DNA from: an uncultured Acidobacteriota bacterium
Lineage (GTDB): Bacteria; Acidobacteriota; Blastocatellia; Pyrinomonadales; Pyrinomonadaceae
Direction of reading: 5' to 3'
Length of the DNA: 64,000 nt
Assembly (NCBI GenBank): GCA_902826795.1
Contig: CADEGD010000009.1
Location: 15,475 to 79,474, forward strand
Numbering within the stretch: position 1 is the stretch's first letter; the number at the start of each line of letters is the position of its first letter. The position numbers were made by a program, and so were the translations under genes. Positions 51,936-60,398 of the stretch are shown one piece after another. The notes under the pieces were generated by a model. The model was not told the origin of the DNA. It ran no database searches and was given only the letters and a program-made list of their open reading frames with translations.

Positions 51936-52775
51936 ATGAAAAAGTTAAACCTTCTGATCGTCGCCGTTCTCTTGATCACCGTCTCCGCCTCCGCTCAACT
52001 CAAACGCACTACCGTCAAAACCGACAAGCTCGACTTCGGAGCCGGCGGTACTGTCACGATCCAAGGTTCGCCGAAAGGTTCGATCAAGGTCGAAGGCTGG
52101 CCGCAGCGAGAGGTTGAGATCACCGCCGAGATCACCGTCGAAGCGGCGACGGACGCCGATCTCGAACGTCTCTCAAAGGTAACCGGATTTCAGCTTGACG
52201 AATCCACCGGCCGCGTCGGCATCATCAGCTTGGGCGCGCACGACAAAAAGTACGTTAAGGCCGTCGACAAGAAATTTCCGAAGCATCTGATGGGCAACGC
52301 TTATCGCATCGACTACGTGCTTAAAGTTCCGCAATACACCGATCTGCAGATCGACGGCGGCACGGGCGACCTTCACGTCTCCAACGTTGAAGGGGCGATC
52401 AAGATCAACTTCATCGAAACCAACGCCAAGCTCGATCTGGTCGGCGGCGGCGTGACGGCCGTTTTCGGTAAGGGCGATGTCGATGTCTCGATACCGACGC
52501 GAAGCTGGCGCGGCCGCTTTGCCGATATCCAACTCGCGATGGGAACGATGTCGCTCAATCTTCCCGCCGGCCTCAACGCCGAGTTCGACGCTACGATACT
52601 CAAATCCGGCAAGATCGAAAACGCCTTCGACGGCTTTAAACCGCGCGTCCGCAAACAGGAATTCACCGAAAGATCCATCGCCGCCAAAGCCGGAACCGGC
52701 GGCATTCCGCTAAAATTCTCGGTCGGCGATGGCACCATGAAGATCTCCACCATCGGCCTTAGGGCCGAAAGGTAA
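51936..52775 (+). CDS. DUF4097-family exported protein, second copy
   Basis: 279 residues with a signal peptide (LNLLIVAVLLITVSASAQ). It repeats the DUF4097 pattern (GGTVTIQGSPKGSIKVEGWPQREVEI; DGGTGDLHVSNVEGAIK) and is related to the gene at 50259. It lies downstream of hicAB. The two copies probably came from a duplication, and the TA module now separates them. Confidence 0.82.
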   Translation: MKKLNLLIVAVLLITVSASAQLKRTTVKTDKLDFGAGGTVTIQGSPKGSIKVEGWPQREVEITAEITVEAATDADLERLSKVTGFQLDESTGRVGIISLGAHDKKYVKAVDKKFPKHLMGNAYRIDYVLKVPQYTDLQIDGGTGDLHVSNVEGAIKINFIETNAKLDLVGGGVTAVFGKGDVDVSIPTRSWRGRFADIQLAMGTMSLNLPAGLNAEFDATILKSGKIENAFDGFKPRVRKQEFTERSIAAKAGTGGIPLKFSVGDGTMKISTIGLRAER

Positions 52776-52836
52776 GAGTGAGGCCTTAGGCCTTCTCGTT
52801 TGAATCATCAGGCCTGACGAGTAAGAAAGGAACGGC

Positions 52837-54195
52837 TCACGTCACCAATGCCCCGCCGGCTCTGCCTTCTTTCTTCGCCAGCATCGAGACGGCGACCGAC
52901 ACGGCATCGATCTGGTCGTCATGCTTGCCATGCGGAAAGCGGGCGATCTCATCCAAAAACTCATCGATCCACGGGCCGCGCACCAGGAACAGCTTTCCTT
53001 CCTCGGCCAGATTTAGCCACGCCAGCGAACGCGTCAGCTTGTCGCCCGCAACCCGAACTTCCTTGAACGCAAAAGCGCGGACCGTACGCTCGCGTCGCAG
53101 ATCCTGTATCAACGCCTTACCGTGTAAAGCCGATTCCACGCCGTGCTCCGTGTCGCGTTCCGCCTGCAGGCGTTCGACGATGTATCGCCGCTGGTCGGGA
53201 TATTCGATCCGCGTGCGATACCCGTCAGCGATGTAAAGATTTCCCGCTCCGTCGTAAGCGCACCGAAAGCTCGCCGTGTAGTCCGCCGAGGTTTTTAACG
53301 ACGCGGCAAGGTCGTATCCTCGTTTCCATCGCAAGCCCTGCGGCGCCGCATCGACGATCTTCCTAAACCATTCGCGTTTAAACTTCACGCCCTTCGAAGG
53401 GATCGGCTCCTGCTGATACAACGCCGCGAACGAATACGATCCGAGCTTCTTCCGCGTCCGCTCAAGCGTCTCGATCGGATACCGCTCGGGGCACAACGCT
53501 TCGCCGGGCGTTCGACCAATCGGATCTTTGTTCAGAGTACAAGATTCAGCTTGCTCTTTTTCGTTCGACTCAGAAGACAAGCTAAAGCTTGAACTCTAAA
53601 CGTCGCCACCGAGCTTTCTTCCATCCTCTTCGTCCTGTTTAAGTTCTTCCTGATCACTTTCAACAGCGATCGCTGGAAGACGCACAACCTCCCATTCCTC
53701 GCCGCCGTCCGCCATCTCTTTCAGCAGACGCCCGGCGAGGTCGTCTTCATGCCAGCGCGTCTGGATCAGAATTATCGCGGCCTTCGGTTCAAGCCGTGTA
53801 TAGATATCGTCGTTGAACCAATCCCACACCTTGTCGCGATACGTCGTGCTTTCGGCATCCGCTCGATTCCTTACCGGATCGTCTATCACCACAAGACCCG
53901 CACCGAAACCCGCGATCCCCGCCCCGACGCCGACCGCCCTCACCGTCCCGCCGCCGCCTGTCTCCCATTCCGCCACGCTCCTGGCAAGAGTGACGCCTTT
54001 AGGCGGTTTCTCAACCGCTCGGCAGTCCGAAGATATACGCAATATCCGTCGCGAAGCCTTGTTCGCCAGCCGCTGGTTATAGCTGCCGATGATCACATTT
54101 AACGATGGATCTTGCGAGAGCCGCCATGCCGTATACCGAAACGTCACCATCTCGCTCTTGCCATGTCGCGGCGGCATGAATATCATCAGCCGCCT
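52837..54195 (-). pseudogene. Phage terminase large-subunit remnant, interrupted by a repeat
   Basis: The frame begins near 54195 in RRLMIFMPPRHGK, the Walker A region, and lacks the first 70 or so residues expected. ATPase pieces (VVIDDPVRNRADAES, ILIQTRWHEDD) run to about 53603; a TAG stop at 53596-53598 lies in the palindromic repeat at 53531-53601. After the repeat, the same frame resumes with GRTPGEALCPERYPIET and AALYQQEPIPS, and the C-terminus is HDDQIDAVSVAVSML. The gene is broken at the 5' end and by the repeat. No other phage genes are near. Terminases package DNA into capsids; this one is dead. Confidence 0.82.
53531..53601 (-). repeat. CAAGCTTCAGCTTG palindromic repeat, copy 3, inside the terminase gene
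   Basis: Ends match the copies at 30020 and 49415; the inner spacer is shorter. Arms of about 26 bases pair in roughly 21 positions. It adds an in-frame TAG to the terminase reading frame and keeps the frame otherwise, so it is an inserted element or a repeat-mediated rearrangement. Confidence 0.75.
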
Positions 54196-54298
54196 GCATC
54201 GGCCGGACGTGGATGGGGACCTTGACTAAATGAAGTGTATGGCAGTACGACCTTCGGTAGCGGGTGGGGATACAAAAGAAGATCCACCTAATACTTAA

Positions 54299-54691
54299 CT
54301 AGCTCGGAATTCGGGCGATGACCTTGATCTCGAAATCGAATCCGGCGAGCCAGTTGACGCCGACTGCTGTCCAGTTCGGATAAGGTGCGGCAGGGAAGAT
54401 CTCGCTCTTAACGGTCATGATCGTGTCGAACTGATTTTCGGGATCGGTATGAAAGGTAGTTACGTCGACGATATCGTCGAGCGAGCATCCGCCGGCTTTC
54501 AGCGTCGCTTCGAGGTTGGCAAAAGCCAGACGGACCTGTGCCTCAAACTCCGGCTCCGGCGAGCCATCTTGGCGGCTTCCGACCTGGCCGGATACAAACA
54601 GCAGATCGCCCGATCTGATCGCCGCGGAATAGGAGTGTAATTTGTATAGGTCATGCTGACCGGCCGGAAAAACGGCATCACGCTGCGCCAT
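54299..54691 (-). CDS. RidA-family enamine/imine deaminase
   Basis: 130 residues from the ATG at 54691. The RidA hallmarks are YSAAIRSGDLLFVSGQVG, FEAQVRLAFANLEATLKAGGCSLDDIVDVTTF and the late segment PYPNWTAVGVNWLAG. It hydrolyses reactive enamines or imines released by PLP enzymes. The usual catalytic Arg near the C-terminal YPxR(T/S) motif is replaced by PNWTAVGV, so activity could differ. The upstream open frame to 55060 is antisense to the glutaredoxin gene. Confidence 0.85.
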   Translation of the reverse strand: MAQRDAVFPAGQHDLYKLHSYSAAIRSGDLLFVSGQVGSRQDGSPEPEFEAQVRLAFANLEATLKAGGCSLDDIVDVTTFHTDPENQFDTIMTVKSEIFPAAPYPNWTAVGVNWLAGFDFEIKVIARIPS

Positions 54692-54796
54692 ATATCGATA
54701 CTTTAGCATGAACGCCAGACGCGTATTTGCTCTCGGGCTTACGTCAACCGCATATGCGGTTTGCGAACCGAAGTTCGCGTTCCGTAGAATAGAAGT

Positions 54797-55018
54797 ATGT
54801 CGATAGTAATGTACATCAAGCCGGGCTGTCCTTATTGCCAGAAGGCTCGCGATCATTTTCACGCCAACGGGATCGCGTTTACCGAGTATGACGCTCAAAA
54901 CGACATAGCCCGGCAGAGTGAGATGCTTTCGTATACGGGCGGCGATCTCACCGTTCCGGCTATCGTCGAGAATGGCGTTTACAAGAGTTCGGGTTGGGGC
55001 GACCCGCCCCGGGGCTGA
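54797..55018 (+). CDS. Glutaredoxin-like protein
   Basis: 73 residues of a thioredoxin fold with the active site CPYC at Cys11-Cys14 (YIKPGCPYCQKA) and the cis-Pro motif TVPAIV. It reduces disulfides or mixed disulfides with glutathione or a substitute thiol. It is divergent from RidA. The C-terminus is GWGDPPRG. Confidence 0.88.
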   Translation: MSIVMYIKPGCPYCQKARDHFHANGIAFTEYDAQNDIARQSEMLSYTGGDLTVPAIVENGVYKSSGWGDPPRG

Positions 55019-55062
55019 ACGATCCATCCGGATTAGCCGGCAGGTTGTCGGCCTCAGCACTC

Positions 55063-55182
55063 CATTTTGGATTTTAGATTTTGGATTTTGGATTCGTAGG
55101 CATAGACTAGACGCTTCACTGATCTCGGATTGCGCTGGGATTTTTCAGCAATCGAAAATCCAAAATCGGCAATCCAAAATCA
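55063..55182. repeat. TTTTGGATTTTGGATT inverted repeat before the kinase gene
   Basis: Left arm 55063-55094 and right arm 55149-55182 pair in about 27 of 31 bases. The right arm ends three bases before the kinase ATG and includes its ribosome site region, so the hairpin could regulate translation. AATCCAAAAT-type repeats of this kind are found in other bacterial intergenic regions. Confidence 0.7.
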
Positions 55183-55184
55183 AT

Positions 55185-57620
55185 ATGATCGGTTCGCAGA
55201 TCAATCAATACAAGATACTCGAGAAGATCGGGTCGGGTGGTCAGGGAACCGTCTATAAGGCTCTCGATACGAAACTGAACCGGACGGCCGTCGTCAAGGT
55301 ACTCCCGCCGGAGCTCACCGGCAAACACGCTAACTTCAAACGATTTGAACGCGAGGCTCAACTTTGCTCGCAGCTAGACCATCCGAACATCTGCACGATC
55401 TACGATTTTAGCGACGCGAACGGCGTCTTCTATATCGCGATGCAGTGGATCGACGGGAAGAACGTTCGCCAGTTGGTTAACGGCCGTGCGCTTGAGATCA
55501 AGAGCGCCTTGTCGATCGCGATTCAAGTGGCGGACGCCTTGGCATACGCGCATTCAAAGAACATCATTCACCGCGACATAAAAGCCGGTAACGTGATGGT
55601 GACGGACAGCGGACAGGCGAAGATCCTCGATTTTGGTTTGGCGAAGCTGCTCGAAGATGAGCAGGTCGCAGCGAATAATGGCCTCGATCGATCTGAGATA
55701 ACCGAACTCGGCATTCCATACGGCACCGCAACATACGCCGCGCCTGAACAAGCAAAAGGTGAGCGTGCCGACGCCCGGTCCGACATATTTTCGACTGGCG
55801 TGCTGCTGTACGAAATGCTGACCGGCATCTGGGCGTTTCAGGGCAAGACGGTCGTCGACGTTCGCCATCAGGTGCTTTACGGAACGCCGAAACCGCTAGC
55901 AGAAATGCGTAAAGATCCGGTTCCGCCGGAGCTTCAGGCGATAGTGGACAAGGCTTTGCAGAAAGAGCCGAAGAATCGATATCAAAAGATCTCGCAAATG
56001 CGAGACGACATGCGCAACATCCTCGGCGCGTATTCGGGCTCGCCGCTAATGCCGTCTGACACGTTTGCACCAGCCCATGCCGACGGCGGTGTTCTGAAAC
56101 GCGCGTTGAATTGGTTTACGGGCAAATCGACACCGGAGTCGTCAGGTGGTTCGGCGAGTTGGCCGTCGGTATCGAACCCGCCGTCGGCGATTCCAGAACT
56201 TTCGGTCACGACGACGGGCACGGACAAGAAGAGCGTCGCGATACTTCCATTCAAAAACCTGAGCGGCGACCCCGCGTCGAACTTCTACGAATTCGCTCTC
56301 GCCGACGCGGTTATCACTGAGCTTGCTCAGTTGCGTTCGCTTGTCGTCAGGCCGAGTTCGGTGATCGCGAAGTATCAGGGTTCCGACATCGATCCGCGTG
56401 AAGCCGGCCGCGAACAGCGCGTCCATGCCGTGCTTGCCGCCGGATTCTTGCGCGGCGGCGACAAGATCCGGGTGACGGCGCAATTGATCGACGTGATGAG
56501 CGGCGACATTCTCTGGAGCGACCGGATCGATGCGGAAGGCGGCGACATTTTATCGCTCCAAGACGGGATCGCTCAGCGGATATTGGAAGGATTGAGGCTC
56601 GAGCTTTCTGATAAGGAAGCCGAAAAACTCGGCCGTCGGGCGACCGACAATCACGAGGCGTGGGAAGAATATCTTCGCGGCCGTGACAACTTTGGCCGGT
56701 TCATCTTCCGCACGCTGGCGGTCGAGGATTGCGAAGCCGCTATCCGTAACTTTAAGAAGGCGATCGAGCTTGATTCCCACTTTGCACTTGCCTACAGCGG
56801 ACTCGGAGCATGCTATGCCAATCGCGTCTTCAAAGCGATGGGCGACGCTGAAGATTACACGTTGGCCGAGGCGGCGTTCAGCAAGGCGTTCTTTTACGAT
56901 CCGAACGTGACGGAAGCTCGCGTGCTGATGGTAATGATCTATCTCGCCCGCGGCGAAAAGAAGAAGGCGCATTCCGAGATCGACCTGCTGACCAAGCAAT
57001 TTCCGAACGACGCTCCGCTGTATTTCGTGAAGGGCGTCGTGCATCGGCTCGACGGCGAATATGACGAATCGTTGAAGGCTTTCGAAAAGCTATCTCGGCT
57101 CGATCCGGCGGCCCGTGCGGTGTCGGCATATAACAGCGCTCGGATGTTTATCTACAAGCGAGAGTATGACAAGGCGATGGAGTTCATCGAGCGCGGTGAA
57201 CGTGCGGAGCCGAACCATCCGATGCTGAAGATCTTTCGCTCGGCCGTCTACTATTATCGCGGCGATGCCGAACCGGCGATCGAACTGATGCAGAAGGTGC
57301 TAGAAGAGCACCCGGAAATGGACGGCATCCGCCCGCTGTATGCGATCTATCTTGCCGGTTCTGGAAAGTTCGACGAAGCTCGGGCACAGCTCACCGACGA
57401 CGTGCTCTCAATCTCGCGGGCCGATCACGATTCGGCCTACTGGCTGACCTCGACCTACGCGCTGCTTGGTGAGAAAGAACTCGCTTTGAAATGGCTCGGG
57501 CGGGCGATCAAGCTCGGTAACGAAAACAAGCCGCACTTCCTGAAAGACCGCAGCCTCGATTCGCTTCGCGACGATCCGCGTTTCGATGAACTGATCGATA
57601 AGATCGGGACCGACGGATAA
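55185..57620 (+). CDS. Serine/threonine kinase with TolB-like and TPR domains
   Basis: 811 residues. The kinase domain (residues 9-285) is complete: G-loop GSGGQG at 16-21, Lys38 in VVKVL, HRDIKAGN with Asp131, DFGLAK at 149-154 and APEQ at 186-189. A TolB-N/FlgO-like domain spans about 349-475 (KSVAILPFKNLSGDPASN), and TPRs fill the rest (AIRNFKKAIELDSHFALAYSGLG). No membrane helix is seen, so the protein is cytosolic. ATG 55185 is the family start; upstream open sequence is the repeat. It likely senses and signals through phosphorylation. Confidence 0.9.
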   Translation: MIGSQINQYKILEKIGSGGQGTVYKALDTKLNRTAVVKVLPPELTGKHANFKRFEREAQLCSQLDHPNICTIYDFSDANGVFYIAMQWIDGKNVRQLVNGRALEIKSALSIAIQVADALAYAHSKNIIHRDIKAGNVMVTDSGQAKILDFGLAKLLEDEQVAANNGLDRSEITELGIPYGTATYAAPEQAKGERADARSDIFSTGVLLYEMLTGIWAFQGKTVVDVRHQVLYGTPKPLAEMRKDPVPPELQAIVDKALQKEPKNRYQKISQMRDDMRNILGAYSGSPLMPSDTFAPAHADGGVLKRALNWFTGKSTPESSGGSASWPSVSNPPSAIPELSVTTTGTDKKSVAILPFKNLSGDPASNFYEFALADAVITELAQLRSLVVRPSSVIAKYQGSDIDPREAGREQRVHAVLAAGFLRGGDKIRVTAQLIDVMSGDILWSDRIDAEGGDILSLQDGIAQRILEGLRLELSDKEAEKLGRRATDNHEAWEEYLRGRDNFGRFIFRTLAVEDCEAAIRNFKKAIELDSHFALAYSGLGACYANRVFKAMGDAEDYTLAEAAFSKAFFYDPNVTEARVLMVMIYLARGEKKKAHSEIDLLTKQFPNDAPLYFVKGVVHRLDGEYDESLKAFEKLSRLDPAARAVSAYNSARMFIYKREYDKAMEFIERGERAEPNHPMLKIFRSAVYYYRGDAEPAIELMQKVLEEHPEMDGIRPLYAIYLAGSGKFDEARAQLTDDVLSISRADHDSAYWLTSTYALLGEKELALKWLGRAIKLGNENKPHFLKDRSLDSLRDDPRFDELIDKIGTDG

Positions 57621-57621
57621 T

Positions 57622-57693
57622 CGCCGCAAGAAGACTCAGAAAAGCGCAAAACAGGAATTCCTACTTTGCGCTATTTTTGTGCCTTTTTGCGGC
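57622..57693. terminator. Nested hairpin between convergent genes
   Basis: GCCGCAAGAAG with CTTTTTGCGGC forms the outer stem and AGCGCAAA with TTTGCGCT the inner stem. It lies between the kinase stop and the convergent sigma-like gene stop. Confidence 0.6.
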
Positions 57694-57699
57694 CAATAT

Positions 57700-58851
57700 C
57701 TACACTGTCACGACTTCGGCCTGCTCGGCGACCATTTCCCGAACCTTCACCTTTAGTGCCTTTTCAAACTGCCGGGCTTCGTTGACGCCTTCGAACGACA
57801 GCGCCTGCAGGCTTGATTCGATGCGCTTGCGATAGTCGGACACCAGCGAATCTGAGACGCCGAGCATCTCGGCTACTTCAAGCTGAGTTCCGCCGTCGGA
57901 GATCAGGTAGCAGTGCCAAAGAACGCTGATCATTCGGTCGTACTGTTTGGCTTTTCCGCGGACGGATTTGCTAAGGCTGCCGAGAAACTTGTCAACGGAG
58001 CCGGCGGCGACGCCCTCCGCTTCGACGCGTAGAAAATCTTCTTCCGGCGTTTCGCGTACGTCCGGTATCTCGAACGAAACTCTCTCTTCGTCGTCGCTGT
58101 CACCCGAACCGCCCACCGGCACGAGATGAATATCCATGATCGGCAGCCGCGACATCACGAACGAGCGAAGGCTGCGGACATCTACCGACGAATCGACGGC
58201 TTTGAAAACGCGGATGATGAGCTTTTCCAGTTCGACGTTGCTGATAACGATCTGAGCATCGCCGGTACAGCCGACCATTCGGGTATCACGATTTTGGAAT
58301 GAAACGGCCTTCACGCGCTCATCCATTTCTGCCACGTCTCGACGCATTTTCGTATCGCGCCAATCGGCCAGGCCGTAGAGACGGTCGGCAAGGCGGCGAT
58401 GGATCTCAGGATTGCCGATGTTATCGAACCGCTTGAAGTTTGCACTCGTCTGCACGATCGTCGAGATTCGGCGGGCCAGCCGGTATGATTCCGGATAACG
58501 CTTTCGCAGCTCGGCCGTGAGCATGTTCGTCAGCTCGATCTGGCTGATCTCGCCTTCGACCTCGGCGTCGGTCATGCCGGTGTCGAGATAATGCTGAAAT
58601 CTTTCTTTGCTGAGGAGGGCTACAAAAAGCTCCTGAGTAAGATCTGTATAGGCGTTATACTTTCCTTCTTCAACAAGAAATCCGGCCCGTTTCGAGGCCC
58701 TTACCAGCGGATGCGATGAAACTATCCGATGCAGCTCGATCCAGATCTGATTAACGTCGGAGGCGCGAAGGCTTTCGTTCCATTTCCCGACCTTGATCTG
58801 CCGGTTCGGCGTCGGCCGCGCTGATCTTTCCTGCTGGTTTACTGAATTCAT
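57700..58851 (-). CDS. Sigma-factor-like DNA-binding regulator
   Basis: 383 residues. A C-terminal helix-turn-helix resembles sigma region 4 (GTQLEVAEMLGVSDSLVSDYRKRIESSLQAL) and the N-terminal part has helices around YTDLTQELFVALL, like sigma region 2. The central 200 residues have no match to usual ECF factors and the protein is longer than them. A divergent zinc-finger protein at 59315 could be the anti-sigma. Family assignment is by pattern only. Confidence 0.7.
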   Translation of the reverse strand: MNSVNQQERSARPTPNRQIKVGKWNESLRASDVNQIWIELHRIVSSHPLVRASKRAGFLVEEGKYNAYTDLTQELFVALLSKERFQHYLDTGMTDAEVEGEISQIELTNMLTAELRKRYPESYRLARRISTIVQTSANFKRFDNIGNPEIHRRLADRLYGLADWRDTKMRRDVAEMDERVKAVSFQNRDTRMVGCTGDAQIVISNVELEKLIIRVFKAVDSSVDVRSLRSFVMSRLPIMDIHLVPVGGSGDSDDEERVSFEIPDVRETPEEDFLRVEAEGVAAGSVDKFLGSLSKSVRGKAKQYDRMISVLWHCYLISDGGTQLEVAEMLGVSDSLVSDYRKRIESSLQALSFEGVNEARQFEKALKVKVREMVAEQAEVVTV

Positions 58852-59314
58852 ACGAGGGCTGCTGAAGGAAGGTGTGAGTATGTAGCCAAGTGCGAAGTCT
58901 GCTGAGCGTGATCCTCCAGGCCTATTTCAGGCACAATGGGATCATGCAAAAAATCTAAATTTCTTTGGGTGTTAGGGTGTTTTCCGAGGACCTTTCGGTC
59001 AATTGAGCGGCGATGACTTCGGAACCCGTCATTGCCTACACAGAGATACTAACAACTCTTCCGAAAATCGGCAAGATTTTTTTCTTGGTGGTCAAAGTGA
59101 CCGAACCTGAAACTAACGGTAAGCAAACAAAGCAGTTAACACCGTTCACGCATGACCAAACTTCGATCAAAATGCATGACCGGATTTTGGAACTTCAAAT
59201 CGATTGCCGATTTATTAAAATCAAGCGACAGACCACACTCGCGAGACTCCAGTTCTCTTACGTACAAGTGTGTGTTCGGTGCTATACTTCGGGGCAAATA
59301 GATAATTTATAAAG
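58852..59314. other. Divergent regulatory gap
   Basis: No gene I accept. An open frame at 59013-59312 has no family match and no ribosome site. TATACT at 59283-59288 is a possible -10 for the gene at 59315, without a convincing -35. The sigma-like gene's promoter should also lie here. Confidence 0.4.
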
Positions 59315-59626
59315 ATGGCGACGTTTCGAAAGCAGGAAGACTGCCCTCCGTCTCAGCAATTGCTGGCATACCAGGTTGGCGATCTAGACATGGAGATAGC
59401 CAGGCCGATCGGCCGGCATCTATCGGTGTGCGAATTCTGCACGTCGGAAGTAGCCTTTTATGAGCGATATCCGGTCTCCCGCGAAGCGGAGGAAACGCCT
59501 TCCGAATCGAAAATGCCAAAGCCCCTCTTCGAGCTTGCGGAAGCACTTCTAAACCGTGAGCGGGGAGAACAATCCATGGACGAAATGCTGCGGCAGCTTG
59601 ACGCGGCAGTTCACGATCGTCGATAG
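59315..59626 (+). CDS. Zinc-finger protein, possible anti-sigma factor
   Basis: 103 residues. The zf-HC2-like site is seen as Cys10, His35, Cys39 and Cys42 (HLSVCEFC), the same spacing as in the anti-sigma factor at 49501. There is no membrane helix, so any anti-sigma action would be cytosolic. It is divergent from the sigma-like gene. Role is inferred from the motif and position. Confidence 0.65.
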   Translation: MATFRKQEDCPPSQQLLAYQVGDLDMEIARPIGRHLSVCEFCTSEVAFYERYPVSREAEETPSESKMPKPLFELAEALLNRERGEQSMDEMLRQLDAAVHDRR

Positions 59627-59677
59627 CAGATCCTAGGCCTTAGATATTCACTGAATACCGGAATCCGGTCAAGATCC

Positions 59678-60250
59678 TCAAGACTCACAAGCTTCCCCGA
59701 CCCATAAGTCCCGCATTACGCACATGGTCTTGGCCCCGACGCGAACGGGCGGCATCGGAGCGGCCCCTTTTATTTCGACGAATTTATCCCCGATCACACT
59801 CATCGTGTCGGCCATGATGCCGCTTGAGTCGTGATCTTCGTTCATTCCGGCGGCGTGGATGAATTCGTGGACTATTATCATTTCCTTTAACTTATCTACC
59901 GTTTTCCTTTTGCCCGGCAGGAACACCGCCGCGAAAAAGATCTCGTTGCCCTGCCGATTTTGCTCCATAAGCGTCCTCGCCTTACCGTGAACACCGTTTG
60001 CGTCGAAACTAACCGAGATAACATATTCGTCGCGGCCAGCTTTATGAGTATGGGAATCGGCATTTTGCATCGAGAGCTTAACGACGATTTGGGCACTGGC
60101 CAGATCGGGTGAACTGACGAGCTTTACCCCGAATCCCAGGCCGTTGAAAATTCTCATCGCGGTATTAACAGACGCTGCCCACTTACCCGCCATGTTGTGC
60201 ACCTTCAACTCGCCGCTTCTTCTAATATGATCGCGCCACTTATTCGGCAT
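59678..60250 (-). CDS. Metzincin-like zinc metalloprotease
   Basis: 190 residues from the ATG at 60250, preceded by GAAGGAG. It contains HEFIHAAGMNEDHD at 128-141, an extended form of the metzincin motif (two extra residues before the third His), and GIM as a Met-turn at 144-146. No signal peptide is seen. It may be a matrixin-like protease of unknown target. An upstream open frame to 60358 lacks a ribosome site. Confidence 0.65.
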   Translation of the reverse strand: MPNKWRDHIRRSGELKVHNMAGKWAASVNTAMRIFNGLGFGVKLVSSPDLASAQIVVKLSMQNADSHTHKAGRDEYVISVSFDANGVHGKARTLMEQNRQGNEIFFAAVFLPGKRKTVDKLKEMIIVHEFIHAAGMNEDHDSSGIMADTMSVIGDKFVEIKGAAPMPPVRVGAKTMCVMRDLWVGEACES

Positions 60251-60398
60251 ATCGTTCTTCTCCTTCCTGCACACAAAAGACGCGGGAAGGTTTGAAAACA
60301 GGCCATGAATTTTCGCGTTGAAGGCTAGCGGGCGAGACTTTTTGGAACGGATGTTCACCGCGAGGAATTAGAAACACGATACGGTAAGCACTTTAAGG

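Noticed and set aside
52837..54195. Active prophage
   Set aside because: The terminase is 5'-truncated and interrupted, and no other phage genes are present.
54692..55060. N-terminal extension of RidA
   Set aside because: The extension is antisense to the glutaredoxin gene and has no family sequence; the ATG at 54691 gives normal RidA length.
54918..55184. N-terminal extension of the Ser/Thr kinase
   Set aside because: It reads through the glutaredoxin end and the TTTTGGATT repeat; the kinase domain starts naturally at 55185.
59013..59312. 99-codon plus-strand open frame
   Set aside because: No ribosome site, no family pattern, and it fills a divergent regulatory gap.
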